From: Planctomycetota bacterium
GTDB taxonomy: Bacteria; Planctomycetota; GCA-002687715
Reading direction: 5' to 3'
DNA: 38,865 nt
Assembly (NCBI GenBank): GCA_013213915.1
Contig: JABSRK010000004.1
Coordinates: 1 to 38,865 of the forward strand
Below are positions 15,363 through 24,161 of this stretch, one piece after another; position 1 is the first letter of the stretch, and each line of letters starts with the position of its first letter. The notes beneath the pieces are model-generated. The model saw only the letters and a list, made by a program, of their open reading frames with translations, did not search any database and was not told the origin of the DNA. A program made the translations under genes and the position numbers.

Positions 15363-15494
15363 TCAGAACTGAAACCGCGAGAGTGCGCCCCGCTCCTGGC
15401 CGTTGGCCTCGAGCAGGATGCTGAGTGGGCTTGTCGGGAAGATCAGGTTCTTGGTGGGAGTCTCCGCCCCTCGAGGGACGTGGACAAGGCGCAT
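15363..15494 (-). CDS. Possible 43-residue protein upstream of flagellin
   Basis: A minus-strand frame from ATG 15494 to TGA 15365-15363 encodes a protein-like sequence with NLIFPTSPLSILLEANGQ and an ending GALSRFQF. Third codon positions are about 80% G/C, unlike neighbouring Arg-rich spurious frames. The frame stays open about 30 codons further upstream without another ATG. No clear ribosome site is visible. It could be a real small protein or a remnant. I do not recognise it. Confidence 0.3.
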   Translation of the reverse strand: MRLVHVPRGAETPTKNLIFPTSPLSILLEANGQERGALSRFQF

Positions 15495-15802
15495 GAAGGC
15501 GGCTGGGGAGCTCTCTTTGCGGGCTTCCAGCGAGCTGCTCGCAATCGTAGGACGGGAAGAGCGCTTCGGCCCTGGGTCCGCGAGCCGCTATCCCGCGACC
15601 GTCTACGGCGCCAGGGGGCGACGAGGGGACGGCGGGTGGTCCGTCCCGGGTTTGCCACCCACTCATCGGAGCGATGGACCGCGCACCCTGAGATCGATTC
15701 GTGACTTATCGTCACATGCTGAACCGGCCCCTGGGGCCGTCAATACGGACGAAGCCCCCCGAACCCTGGAGGGCCTCCCGAGCGTCAGGTTGTCCGACGA
15801 CG

Positions 15803-16117
15803 TCAAGCGTCGCCGCTGAGGAGAGCATCTGCCGCGCGGGCGGCATTCTCCGGCGTGTCGAATGCCGCAACCTGCAGGAGCGCACGGAACTGGTCCACCA
15901 GGTCCGCTCGCACCTCGCTGTCGGGACCCGCGATCAGACGATCGACCAGGGTCCGGACCTGGCGCGCGCTCTCAGAGCCCGCGTACGAGTCGCTGGCGGC
16001 TCCGGGTTCGGTCTTCGATGCGCTCTCCCCGCGGTGGCTGGCCGACTTCTTCGAGTCGACTGGGCCACCCTCCGGCGCCTTCGGCGCGTCTCCGCGGCCA
16101 ACATTGAAGACGTCCAT
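15803..16117 (-). CDS. flgM: FlgM-like anti-sigma-28 factor
   Basis: FlgM binds FliA until it is exported through the finished hook. The 104-residue product has a disordered, Ser/Lys/Gly-rich N-terminal half. The helical C-terminus (SARQVRTLVDRLIAG, ADLVDQFRALLQVAAFDTPE, ARAADALLSG) follows the FlgM pattern of a helix, a short Y/F-D-T/V-x-E turn and a final A-x-x-LL helix. Its start has an excellent ribosome site (AAAGGAG). Location beside flagellin and fliK supports the call, but sequence conservation is low. Confidence 0.6.
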   Translation of the reverse strand: MDVFNVGRGDAPKAPEGGPVDSKKSASHRGESASKTEPGAASDSYAGSESARQVRTLVDRLIAGPDSEVRADLVDQFRALLQVAAFDTPENAARAADALLSGDA

Positions 16118-16244
16118 GGGGTTCTCCTTTCGGGGCCCGTCCCGCCGTCGCCGTGACGTCGGGTCCCCCCGCTAACGGGTTCACCACTCTTCTTCTCGGA
16201 ACTCGACCCCCCGGCTTGAGAGCCCCGGATTGCTTTTTTTCGTC

Positions 16245-16259
16245 CGGAACTTCTTTCCG
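16245..16259. promoter_or_regulatory. Activator-site near-copy upstream of fliK
   Basis: CGGAAC-TTC-TTTCCG differs by one base from CGGAAA-N3-YTTCCG, the palindrome repeated upstream of flgF. It starts 198 bp before the -24 GG of the fliK promoter. The first flgF copy is 188 bp before its own GG. A half-site CGGAAA follows 51 bp later, close to the 52-bp spacing seen at flgF. Confidence 0.5.
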
Positions 16260-16441
16260 CCCCCCTTACCGCTCTGGCGAAAGGAATTCTCACACCGGAA
16301 ACGCGGGATTTGACCCCGCTCCCCCTGGGCCTCACCACCTTCTCGGAACATCCGCAGCGGACTTAACCCCCCAAACGCCAGGAAGGTGGAACGACGGGCC
16401 GGGGGGGTCGGGAGCAGGGCCCGGGAGCTCCCGACCCTGCA

Positions 16442-16457
16442 TGGCACGGGACCTGCG
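16442..16457 (+). promoter_or_regulatory. Sigma-54 promoter candidate of fliK-flgD-flgE operon
   Basis: TGGCACGGGACCTGCG matches TGGCACG-N4-TTGCW except at two -12 positions, with GG (16443-16444) and GC (16455-16456) 10 bp apart. The predicted transcription start (about 16468) is only 5 bp before the fliK ATG, so the message would be nearly leaderless. That is the main doubt. Confidence 0.55.
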
Positions 16458-16472
16458 ATAGGGAGCGGCGCC

Positions 16473-17930
16473 ATGCTTCCGTTCACATCTGCACAGACGC
16501 TTCAGGCCGAGGCCGCCCCGACGCCCGTGAAGCCCGTCGCCAACGAGGATCAGGTGCCTGAGGGCGCAGGTTTCGAGGACGCCCTCGACGTCGCTGCGTC
16601 CGAAGACGGCCCCCCCCTCGACGCCGAACTGGACGTCGACGTGGTCCTGACCATCGTGTCCGCACCGACGCCCGCATCTGGCCAGCCACCGATCTCCGTC
16701 GCGCCGGGGTTCGCCAAGCCCATAGCGATCACCGACGGACCATCGTTGCCGACCATGGGCACGACCGCCGCGGGCGCATCGAGCGCAACTCCGGCCAAGG
16801 TCTCGCTCCCCACCACAGGGAACGGATCGCACGCCCCCGCAACAGCGCCGCAGACAATGTCCATGACGTCTGCGGAGACGATGCTCCCGACGGCAGTTCA
16901 GACAACGGACGCGGCGGCGGCCACGAACATCACCGCGGCAACTCTTCAGTCCACGGCTGGCGCTCCGAGCAAAGAAACTGTCACCGCCACACCGGACACG
17001 GCCACGCCTCCGATGACCACGGATCGGTCCACCGACCAGGACCAGGCGGCGCGGTCCGCACCGGTGGCTCAAACACAGGCATCCGGCACCCGCACGATCG
17101 ACAACGCCCCCGCGCCGTCCGCTTCCGCCGCGGCGACGAACAACGCGAGCGCAACGCCAGAGACGTCCTCGGACAGCACGTCTCGAGACCGCGACTATGG
17201 GCCGGCTGAACGCCAGCTCGCGCAAGCCAAGCCCATCGATCGGCCACACGCACCTGTGACAGCGGCGCCGATGAGTTCCCGGGAGTCCGCGAACAACAGC
17301 ACCGCCACGGAAGGGCCAGTCCCCACGACGGCGCAGACAGGCAACAACATCTCGGTGGCGACTCCGACGACCGACGCAATGACTGTGGCTCCGTCCGAAG
17401 CCGCCCCAGCCGTCGCCGCCCAACCGATCACCAGCGCTGGCGCGACTCCGACGCAACAGGCACGCCCGCTCGAGATTCCGGATGTCTCCGATCTCCTCGA
17501 ACAGGTTCGCGTACGGCTGTCGCCCAAGCGACCTGAGATCACCGTCCTCCTCGATCCGCCCGAGCTCGGCCGGCTGTTCATCAAGCTGGCAATGAAGGGC
17601 GGCGAGTTGGCCGCGACCGTCACCGTCGACAACGCCCGCGTGGCTCGCCTGTTCGAAGGCGACGTCGGGCGCTTGTACCGCACACTCGATGAAGCGGGCA
17701 TCCGCGTCGTCGAGGTCGAGATCCGCACGGCTCTCGACTCCTCCGACGACCCGGAGAACCCATGGGACGAACAGCGCGACGGCGCCGGATCCGAATTCGG
17801 ACCCGACGATCGCGCCGACGTCCCCCATACGCGAGACGTCCGCGGGACGTCCCGTTCGCACCAGGATTCAGCGCAGCCCTCGCGAACTGTCGCGAAGAGC
17901 CGCGCCTCCACCCTAGACCTCATGATCTGA
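16473..17930 (+). CDS. fliK: Flagellar hook-length control protein FliK
   Basis: FliK is exported, measures the hook and triggers the FlhB switch. The 485-residue product starts at the ATG at 16473, and the longer frame upstream is Arg/Gly-rich. Residues of about 1-330 form a disordered, Thr/Ala/Pro-rich ruler region. The conserved C-terminal FliK domain (about 330-420) has ITVLLDPPELGRLFIKLAMK, matching the L-x-P-x-x-LG motif, then LAATVTVDNARVARLF and LYRTLDEAGIRV. A basic tail follows. It leads directly into flgD. A rival minus-strand frame of similar length is compositionally implausible. Confidence 0.88.
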   Translation: MLPFTSAQTLQAEAAPTPVKPVANEDQVPEGAGFEDALDVAASEDGPPLDAELDVDVVLTIVSAPTPASGQPPISVAPGFAKPIAITDGPSLPTMGTTAAGASSATPAKVSLPTTGNGSHAPATAPQTMSMTSAETMLPTAVQTTDAAAATNITAATLQSTAGAPSKETVTATPDTATPPMTTDRSTDQDQAARSAPVAQTQASGTRTIDNAPAPSASAAATNNASATPETSSDSTSRDRDYGPAERQLAQAKPIDRPHAPVTAAPMSSRESANNSTATEGPVPTTAQTGNNISVATPTTDAMTVAPSEAAPAVAAQPITSAGATPTQQARPLEIPDVSDLLEQVRVRLSPKRPEITVLLDPPELGRLFIKLAMKGGELAATVTVDNARVARLFEGDVGRLYRTLDEAGIRVVEVEIRTALDSSDDPENPWDEQRDGAGSEFGPDDRADVPHTRDVRGTSRSHQDSAQPSRTVAKSRASTLDLMI

Positions 17931-17941
17931 GAACCGACTCC

Positions 17942-18487
17942 ATGGAAGGCATACAACAAACAACTCAAACAGGCTCATTCGCAGGGCAACTCAGCGGGCA
18001 GGGCGTCGACAGGCAGGCCTTCCTGAACCTGCTCGTCACCCAGCTCAAGAACCAGGATCCGTTCGAGCCCGTGGCGAACGAGCAGTTCCTGGCCCAGCTC
18101 GCGACGTTCTCCCAACTCGAAGAGGCGCAGTCGACGAACTCGCTGCTCTCGGACCTGCTCCGCGTCAACTCGGCCGATCTCGCACTTGGCGGGTTGGCCC
18201 AGGCCGCGAGCCTCGTCGGGAAGGTGGTCGAGTACATCGATCCCGAGACGGGCGCGCAGATTCGCGGCACTGTCTACAGCGTGTACTTCGACCCGACCGG
18301 TGTGCTCGTCGAGGTGGACGGGAACATCGTGCCTGCGGGCAGCATCGTCACCATCTCTACCGATCCCAACGCGACGTCGGCGGGAACCCCTGGAGATCCG
18401 AACGCATCCGGTAACGGCACGGCGCCGTCAGCCACCACTCCGAACAACAACCCCGTCGTTTCCGAGGAAACCGGGAACGAAGGCTGA
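17942..18487 (+). CDS. flgD: Flagellar hook-cap protein FlgD
   Basis: FlgD caps the growing hook and promotes FlgE assembly. The 181-residue product starts at the ATG at 17942 and the open frame upstream belongs to fliK. The signature block is DRQAFLNLLVTQLKNQDPFEP followed by NEQFLAQLATFSQLEEAQ. Residues of about 80-150 form a small beta domain (LVGKVVEYIDPETG ... GNIVPAGSIVTI). The C-terminus is Asn/Gly/Thr-rich. At 181 residues it is shorter than E. coli FlgD and appears to lack part of the C-terminal cap domain. Confidence 0.92.
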   Translation: MEGIQQTTQTGSFAGQLSGQGVDRQAFLNLLVTQLKNQDPFEPVANEQFLAQLATFSQLEEAQSTNSLLSDLLRVNSADLALGGLAQAASLVGKVVEYIDPETGAQIRGTVYSVYFDPTGVLVEVDGNIVPAGSIVTISTDPNATSAGTPGDPNASGNGTAPSATTPNNNPVVSEETGNEG

Positions 18488-18525
18488 ACGAACAAGAACC
18501 CCCAGAGCAAGAAAGAGAGAGAGAC

Positions 18526-20496
18526 ATGCAGAAGGCCCTACTGTCAGCACTCAGCGGACTCCGGATCAACCAGCAGTACCTGGACGTGATCGGCAACAAC
18601 CTCGCCAACACGTCGACGCCCGGCTACAAAGGCGCGCGCGTCACCTTCTCGGAGCTGCTCGGCCAGACCCTGCGTCCGGCCTCGGGACCGACCTCCAACT
18701 CGGGCGGGCGCAACCCGTCGCAGATCGGTGGCGGTGCCGAGATCTCGTCCATCGACCGCAACTTCGCCCAGGGAAGCCTCCTGAACACGGGTCGTCAGCT
18801 CGACCTGGGCATCCAGGGCGAGGGGTTCTTCGTCGTCAGCGACGGCAACGAGGACTACTTCACCCGCGTCGGCACCTTCGGCATGGACGCCAACGAATAC
18901 CTGATCGACCTGCGGTCCGGCTACCGCGTGAAGAACACGCTGGGCCAGGGTATCCAGATCGAACTGAACACCGTCATCCCGGCGCAGGAAAGCGAGAACG
19001 TGGACCTCCAGGGCAACCTGCCGGGCATCGTCAACGGTCCTCTCGCCGAGGAGCTGCTGACGGACGCCGGCTTCGAGGATCATCGGGCGGCGGTGCTCGC
19101 CGCGGACGGCGCCGGTCCGACCTACTCCGTGAACCCGGGTGACGTCCTCTACATCGAGGTCGATGGCAACGCCGCGATCCCGTACACCTTCACCGCCGCC
19201 GACATCGCCAACCCGGGCGCGGCGACCACCGCGGAGCTGGTCACCGCCATCAACGCGAACATCACGGGCGTAACCGCTATCGACAACGGCGGCCAGTTGG
19301 AGCTGGTCTCGAACTCGACCGGATTGTCGTCCACCCTGTACGTGACCATGGACCCGGCCAACACCGCTGGCGCGGCCCTGTTCGCAGCCAACCAGGGCAC
19401 GACCATCCAGGGCACCGAGGCCATCGTCACCGCCACGACCAACCTCAACGACCTGTCGGGCAACAACACCGACTACGTCGCCGGTGACCGCATCACGATC
19501 ACCGGAACGCTCGCCAATGGCGTCGCCGTGTCCGGTGAGTTCATGTACGGGGACCCGGCCGTCAACCCGGCCTATCACGGGCAGGACATGCAGTCCCTCG
19601 TGGCCCGGATGAACCAGGTCCTCCAGAGCACCGACCCGGTCAACGGCGCCACCGCGACGCTCGAGACCGACGGCACCGTCAAGATCACAGCCAACGCCAC
19701 GGGCGACGCGAACTTCAGCCTCATGCTGCAGGACGCGACGTCCGCCACCGGCCAGACCAACTGGTCGTCGAACTTCTTCGCAGTGAACGTCCAGGGGACC
19801 GACCCGGACACAGCGAACATCGTCTCGTCCGTGTACGACTCCCAGGGGCAGCCCCACAGCCTGACCCTCGACTTCGAGCGCCAGGGCGACGGGACATGGA
19901 CCCTGACGCCGTCTGTCGAAGCGACCGAGGGCACCGTCCTCACCTCGCCGATCACCGGCATCACGTTCGACTCCAACGGCATGCTGCAGGTCGCGCCGCT
20001 GTCGCAGATCGACGTCCAGTGGACCTCGGTCCCCGGTACCCAGTCCGTCAGCCTCAACCTCGGTTCGGCCGGCATGACCGACGGGCTCACCCAATTCGGC
20101 GTGCCCGAATCCGTCATCGCCTTGTCGGACGGTTACACCGCCGGCTCGCTCGCGAGCATCGCCGTCCGTGGCGACGGGATGATCGAGGGCTTCTACACCA
20201 ACGGTCAGATCCAGGAACTCGACCAGGTCGGCATCGCGCTGTTCATGAACCCCGCCGGGCTGCAGGCCGCGGGCGGCACGTTGTTCCAGAGTTCTTCGAA
20301 CTCCGGTCAGGCGATGCTCTTCTCGCCCCAGGCGGGCTCATCCGGGACCATCGTGGCCGGCACCCTCGAGGGATCGAACGTCGATATCGCCGAAGAGTTC
20401 GTGCGCCTCATCGAAGCGCAACGCAGCTTCCAGGCGAACGCTCGGATGGTGACGACAACGGACGAGGTGCTCGCCGAGCTCGTGAACCTCGTGTAG
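18526..20496 (+). CDS. flgE: Flagellar hook protein FlgE
   Basis: FlgE builds the flexible hook. The 656-residue product has the N-terminal rod/hook motif (SALSGLRINQQYLDVIGNNLANTSTPGYKG), quoted here across several elements, and the matching C-terminal helix NVDIAEEFVRLIEAQRSFQA ... TDEVLAELVNLV. The centre is enlarged. Residues of about 205-285 carry a beta-rich insert (GDVLYIEVDG, TAAELVTAINANITG) that resembles one in FlgK. A second insert follows at about 330-420. The ATG has an AGAGAGAGA ribosome site, 38 bp after flgD. Confidence 0.96.
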   Translation: MQKALLSALSGLRINQQYLDVIGNNLANTSTPGYKGARVTFSELLGQTLRPASGPTSNSGGRNPSQIGGGAEISSIDRNFAQGSLLNTGRQLDLGIQGEGFFVVSDGNEDYFTRVGTFGMDANEYLIDLRSGYRVKNTLGQGIQIELNTVIPAQESENVDLQGNLPGIVNGPLAEELLTDAGFEDHRAAVLAADGAGPTYSVNPGDVLYIEVDGNAAIPYTFTAADIANPGAATTAELVTAINANITGVTAIDNGGQLELVSNSTGLSSTLYVTMDPANTAGAALFAANQGTTIQGTEAIVTATTNLNDLSGNNTDYVAGDRITITGTLANGVAVSGEFMYGDPAVNPAYHGQDMQSLVARMNQVLQSTDPVNGATATLETDGTVKITANATGDANFSLMLQDATSATGQTNWSSNFFAVNVQGTDPDTANIVSSVYDSQGQPHSLTLDFERQGDGTWTLTPSVEATEGTVLTSPITGITFDSNGMLQVAPLSQIDVQWTSVPGTQSVSLNLGSAGMTDGLTQFGVPESVIALSDGYTAGSLASIAVRGDGMIEGFYTNGQIQELDQVGIALFMNPAGLQAAGGTLFQSSSNSGQAMLFSPQAGSSGTIVAGTLEGSNVDIAEEFVRLIEAQRSFQANARMVTTTDEVLAELVNLV

Positions 20497-20506
20497 TCAA
20501 CGACCG

Positions 20507-21481
20507 ATGAGCAACGTCTTAGAGTTGTCAGCAGGGACCCAGGGGGTCGACGTCCAGGATCGCTTCGCGGGCCTCAGGAAGAGTTCCGAAGGCGCCCAAG
20601 GTTTCGACATCGGCCCCGTCATCGTCACCGCCGTGGTCCTCGTGATCACGGTGGTCGGCGCCCGGGTTCTCCAGCGGCGCGCATGGCGTGCGCGGCTGGA
20701 GGAGGACCGTCAGCGTCGGCGCGAGGAGGAAGAGCAGCGGCGCACGCGCCTCGAGGGGGGGTCGCGCAAGCAGCGCTTCTTCCTCGCCGAGTCCCAGCAA
20801 CCGGCCGCGTTCGCCGAGACGTGTGCCATGGCGGACCTCCTCGGTATTCGCAACGGCGTAGAGGGTTCGCTCATCGCAAAGGAACCCGGTCACGCATCCG
20901 CACGGGTGAAGGTACTGGGAGCGTCCGACGACGGCTTGGGGCTGGCACCGCATCCCGAGGAGGCCGGACACATACCGGACGGTGACGTCTGGCTATCCGT
21001 GCGCCAGGCCGGAGCTCGACGCCTGTACCCGATAACTGCCACCCGGCAGCCGACGGGAGAACACCACGACGCGCTCCGCGCCGCGGCGACAGGGCCCGGT
21101 TGGAAATTCTCGCGGCTCGGCCAGTGTGACGTACACCTGCACGCCATCGCCATCCCGGTACAGGGCTCGGTGCCGCCACGTGAAGAAGACGCCATCCCCG
21201 TTCGAGTGTTGTCGATCGGATTCGAACGCGCCACGCTGGAGGGCCCCGTGTCGTTTGAAGGCGGCAACCACATGGCGCTCCGAATCGCGCTCCCCGACGA
21301 GATGGACAGCGTCGAATTCGCGGCGCGCGTCCGTTCTCAATCCCGTCCCGAGGATGGCCGGAAGATCACCGATGTCGTGTTCGATGCCGTCCCCCGCACG
21401 ACCCACAACATCCTGGCGCGCGCGCTGGCTCGCATACTCGCCGAGGACATCTGCCCCGAACCCGTCCAGGCCGATTCATGA
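20507..21481 (+). CDS. Membrane-anchored PilZ-like protein, flagellar operon
   Basis: The 324-residue product has one TM helix (about 36-54), then an Arg/Glu-rich charged stretch. An N-terminal soluble domain (about 95-165) comes next. A C-terminal domain has the PilZ outline (IPVRVLSIGFERATLEGPVS, MALRIALPDEM, FAARVRSQSR, DVVFDA). The c-di-GMP motifs are degraded: no RxxxR is visible, and the D/NxSxxG site reads VLSIGF. It may be a flagellar-brake or anchor protein that no longer binds the nucleotide. Its stop overlaps the next ATG by 4 bp. Confidence 0.6.
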   Translation: MSNVLELSAGTQGVDVQDRFAGLRKSSEGAQGFDIGPVIVTAVVLVITVVGARVLQRRAWRARLEEDRQRRREEEEQRRTRLEGGSRKQRFFLAESQQPAAFAETCAMADLLGIRNGVEGSLIAKEPGHASARVKVLGASDDGLGLAPHPEEAGHIPDGDVWLSVRQAGARRLYPITATRQPTGEHHDALRAAATGPGWKFSRLGQCDVHLHAIAIPVQGSVPPREEDAIPVRVLSIGFERATLEGPVSFEGGNHMALRIALPDEMDSVEFAARVRSQSRPEDGRKITDVVFDAVPRTTHNILARALARILAEDICPEPVQADS

Positions 21482-24069
21482 CCGACGGCGTCGCTCTCAT
21501 TCAGCGCGCCGAGGCCCTGTTTCAGCAAGGAAACATCGGTGAGGCCGCGAGCCTCCTCGAGCAAGCCGTGACGCAGGACCCGGTATCCGCAAGGGTGTGG
21601 AGTGATCTGGGGACCGTTCGGTTTGCCCTCGGTGACGCCGCGGGCGCCGACGACGCGTTCGCATCAGCCCTCGCCGCCGACCCGGACTTCATCGACGCAT
21701 TGATGAACCGGTCGCGTATCCGGATCGCCCAGGACCGACCCGAAGACGCCGCGCCGTGGGTGCGCCACGCACAAGGAACAGCGACCGACGATCCCGACAT
21801 CGCCGCGCTGGTCGAGGCGCTCGGACTCGAAGACGACACCCGTCCCGTCGCGCTCCTGCTCGACTGGGATCGAACGCTTCGGGGCGAACGCATGATGCTG
21901 CGCGCCGTCCTCGAAGAACTGGGCTATCGGCCACGATCGGTCGGACGCGACGTCGTCGACGCTCTGGCGACGGTATGGTCGCTGGGTCTGGACGCGACCC
22001 TCGGGCGCCTCCTCGATGCTGTCGTTCCGACCCTGGTCATCAGCGAACAGGTCATGGACGACGCCGCGGCGATCCGGTCCGCAACACGTGACCGGTCGAT
22101 CCCGCTGGTGAACGTGGACGAGATCGCGGCGGCCGACGCGGATACGTTCGCAACGACGCTACAACGGGTCCTCGCCGATCTCCCGCCGATGCAACGTCGC
22201 CAGCCAATCGACTTGCAGCCCGTGCTCTCGCTGATCGTCCCCACATTCGAACGCCCGGTCTGCTTGCGAAACCTCCTGGATCGCCTCACCCTGCAGGATC
22301 TGCCTCCGCAACTCTTCGAGGTCATCGTGGTAGATGACGGATCCCAGGATCCGGTGACCACGTGGCTGTCCAACGCACGTCCGCCTTACAGGCTGAACCT
22401 GCGATGGCAAGAGAACGCGGGGCCAGCCCGCGCGCGCAACGTCGCGATCTCCCTGGCCCGCGCGCCGTACCTGTTGATCCTGAACGATGACGCCCTCCCG
22501 GCCCGGGACGTGGCGCGGCGCCACCTGGTCGCGCAGGCCGCTTCGGAATCGCCGATAGCCGTTCTCGGCTCCTTCGACTTCGACGAGGACGCGTGCGCGG
22601 ACCCGTTCACCGACCTCATGCAGCACTCGACGCTCCTGTTCGAATACGGGGCCATGACGCCGGGCAAACTGCATGGCGGACGTTTCTTCTGGACATGCAA
22701 CCTGAGCGTGCCCAAGGCCTCCGTGGACGCCGTGGGTGGCTTCGACGAGGAGTACCGACACGCCATCTGCGAGGACTGCGATCTGGGCTACCGACTCGAG
22801 GACGAGGGCGTCCTGGTGCGCTATGACCCGCGCATCCGCTCCTGGCACGACCACGACATGTCGCTCCCGCGGTACCTGAAGCGGCAGCGCCTGCTCGGAC
22901 GCTACTGGACCAGGCTGTTCACCAAGCGGCCCGATCTCTTGCGCACCATCTTCAGCACGTCCGGGACGCCCGGATTCACAGACAGCCTGTGGCTGTCCCT
23001 ACGCAGGCGTTACGAGGAGGAACGGATCGGGCACACCGAACGTGTCGCCGAGGCGACGGCGCTGGTCAACGAGGCCGGCACGTTCCCCCATGGATCTCGC
23101 CGGCGGCGTGAGCTCCTCGATCGCGTCACGGCGCTGATCGCGCGGCTCGGGGTCACCGAATGCTTCCGTGGCATGCTCCAGGTCCACTACGGCGACGCCA
23201 TCTGCACGCCTCCCGAGGGGACACTCGCGGATTGTCCGACATCGATCGTGATCCCGAACCTAAACGGATTTCCCCACGTCAAGGACTGCGTCGCCACGCT
23301 CCGCGAGCACACGGACGGGCCTTACGAATTGATCATCATCGACAACGGATCGAGCGACGGCAGCCTGGAATGGCTACGCGAACAGCCGGACGTGACGCTG
23401 CTCGAAATGGGCGAGAACATCGGCGCACCCGCCGCCCGCAACGCCGGGCTGCAGGTCGCGACAGGCGGCACCATCGTCTTCAGCGACAACGACGTCATGT
23501 TCACCCCACGTTGGCGTGAACTCTTGATCGCGCAACTCGAATCCTGGCCCGACATCGGCATCGTCGGCCCCATGTCCGACTACGTCTCCGGCTCCCAGAA
23601 GACGGAGGAGCGCGAGCGAAAGAAGGAGTCACTGGACGCCTTCGCGCGGCGCTTCACCAAGGAACACGCCGGGGAGCACTTGTACAGCCGACGCCTCATC
23701 CTCTTCTTCATGATGTGCCGCAGGGAACTCATCGACCGTATCGGCGGCATCGACCCGATCTACGGCCGCTGGGGCTACGAGGACGATGACCTCTGCCTCC
23801 GCACCCGCATCGCGGGCTACGAGATGCGGGTCGCGAAGGACTGCTTCATCCGTCACCTGGGCAGCCGCACGGCCAAGACCGCGAATCTGGACTACGACCG
23901 CTTCCTGGTCGAGAACTTCGAGGTCTACAAGAAGAAGTGGGGCCTCGATCCCACCCTCTGCTACGGCGACTCCTTCGACATCGGCGACGTGGTCGAACAG
24001 CCGTTCGATCCGGCCCTCCACCACGTTCCGCTGACGGCCGGCGTCCCCGCTCCAACCTGCGCGCCTTAA
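21478..24069 (+). CDS. TPR protein with two family-2 glycosyltransferase domains
   Basis: The 863-residue product begins with TPR-like helices (about 1-95: LFQQGNIGEAASLLEQAV, RVWSDLGTVRFALGDAAGAD). An alpha/beta linker (about 115-235) follows. A first GT2 domain (about 250-480) has LSLIVPTFERP, VVDDGSQD and a DxD-like LNDDALPA. A second GT2 domain (about 585-800) has IVIPNLNGF, IIDNGSSDGS and FSDNDVMF. Both sets of sugar-nucleotide residues look intact. It is the last gene of the fliK operon, coupled by ATGA to the PilZ-like gene. Glycosylation of flagellin or hook is a reasonable inference, since the TPRs could recognise protein. Confidence 0.88.
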   Translation: MTDGVALIQRAEALFQQGNIGEAASLLEQAVTQDPVSARVWSDLGTVRFALGDAAGADDAFASALAADPDFIDALMNRSRIRIAQDRPEDAAPWVRHAQGTATDDPDIAALVEALGLEDDTRPVALLLDWDRTLRGERMMLRAVLEELGYRPRSVGRDVVDALATVWSLGLDATLGRLLDAVVPTLVISEQVMDDAAAIRSATRDRSIPLVNVDEIAAADADTFATTLQRVLADLPPMQRRQPIDLQPVLSLIVPTFERPVCLRNLLDRLTLQDLPPQLFEVIVVDDGSQDPVTTWLSNARPPYRLNLRWQENAGPARARNVAISLARAPYLLILNDDALPARDVARRHLVAQAASESPIAVLGSFDFDEDACADPFTDLMQHSTLLFEYGAMTPGKLHGGRFFWTCNLSVPKASVDAVGGFDEEYRHAICEDCDLGYRLEDEGVLVRYDPRIRSWHDHDMSLPRYLKRQRLLGRYWTRLFTKRPDLLRTIFSTSGTPGFTDSLWLSLRRRYEEERIGHTERVAEATALVNEAGTFPHGSRRRRELLDRVTALIARLGVTECFRGMLQVHYGDAICTPPEGTLADCPTSIVIPNLNGFPHVKDCVATLREHTDGPYELIIIDNGSSDGSLEWLREQPDVTLLEMGENIGAPAARNAGLQVATGGTIVFSDNDVMFTPRWRELLIAQLESWPDIGIVGPMSDYVSGSQKTEERERKKESLDAFARRFTKEHAGEHLYSRRLILFFMMCRRELIDRIGGIDPIYGRWGYEDDDLCLRTRIAGYEMRVAKDCFIRHLGSRTAKTANLDYDRFLVENFEVYKKKWGLDPTLCYGDSFDIGDVVEQPFDPALHHVPLTAGVPAPTCAP

Positions 24070-24125
24070 GCGCCCCGGCGGGGGCACAGCGGTCAACACC
24101 GTCATCTCCACGGCATGGGGGAGGC

Positions 24126-24161
24126 AAAAAAAAAGCGGGACGCACTTTCGCGCGTCCCGCT
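24126..24161. terminator. Rho-independent terminator after glycosyltransferase gene
   Basis: AGCGGGACGC and GCGTCCCGCT form a perfect 10-bp stem with an 8-nt loop (24134-24161). A run of nine A precedes it and CATCTCCCTCTC follows. The A-run makes it strongest on the minus strand. On the plus strand it ends the fliK-to-glycosyltransferase operon, about 65 bp after the stop. Confidence 0.8.

Larger units (their letters stand above)
15079..15802. other. Long flagellin leader and intergenic region
   Basis: This 724-bp stretch separates flagellin from the FlgM-like gene. It contains the flagellin promoter (15215-15242), a cluster of CGACAG/CTGTCG hexamers (15210-15325), a possible 43-codon minus-strand ORF (15363-15494), the short palindrome GTGAC-TTATC-GTCAC (15701-15715) and the hairpin GGCCCC-T-GGGGCC (15727-15739). 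Longer frames here encode Arg/Pro/Ser-rich sequence unlike protein. Confidence 0.5.
16118..16472. other. Divergent control region between flgM-like gene and fliK
   Basis: This 355-bp region has no gene. It holds a near-copy of the flgF operator (16245-16259), half-sites CGGAAA (16296) and CGGAAC (16344), the fliK sigma-54 site (16442-16457), and a T7 run inside a CCGGA...TCCGG hairpin (16226-16248). Confidence 0.6.

Noticed and set aside
16230..16247. Minus-strand GG-N10-GC before the FlgM-like gene
   Set aside because: Only the two dinucleotides fit. The rest is an A-run unlike the sigma-54 consensus.
16332..17861. 509-codon minus-strand frame
   Set aside because: Arg/Gly/Cys/Trp-rich antisense of fliK, whose plus frame has the conserved FliK C-terminal domain.
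18544..20094. 516-codon minus-strand frame
   Set aside because: It is antisense to flgE, rich in Val/Arg/Gly/Asp from reversed GC-biased codons, with no recognisable domain.
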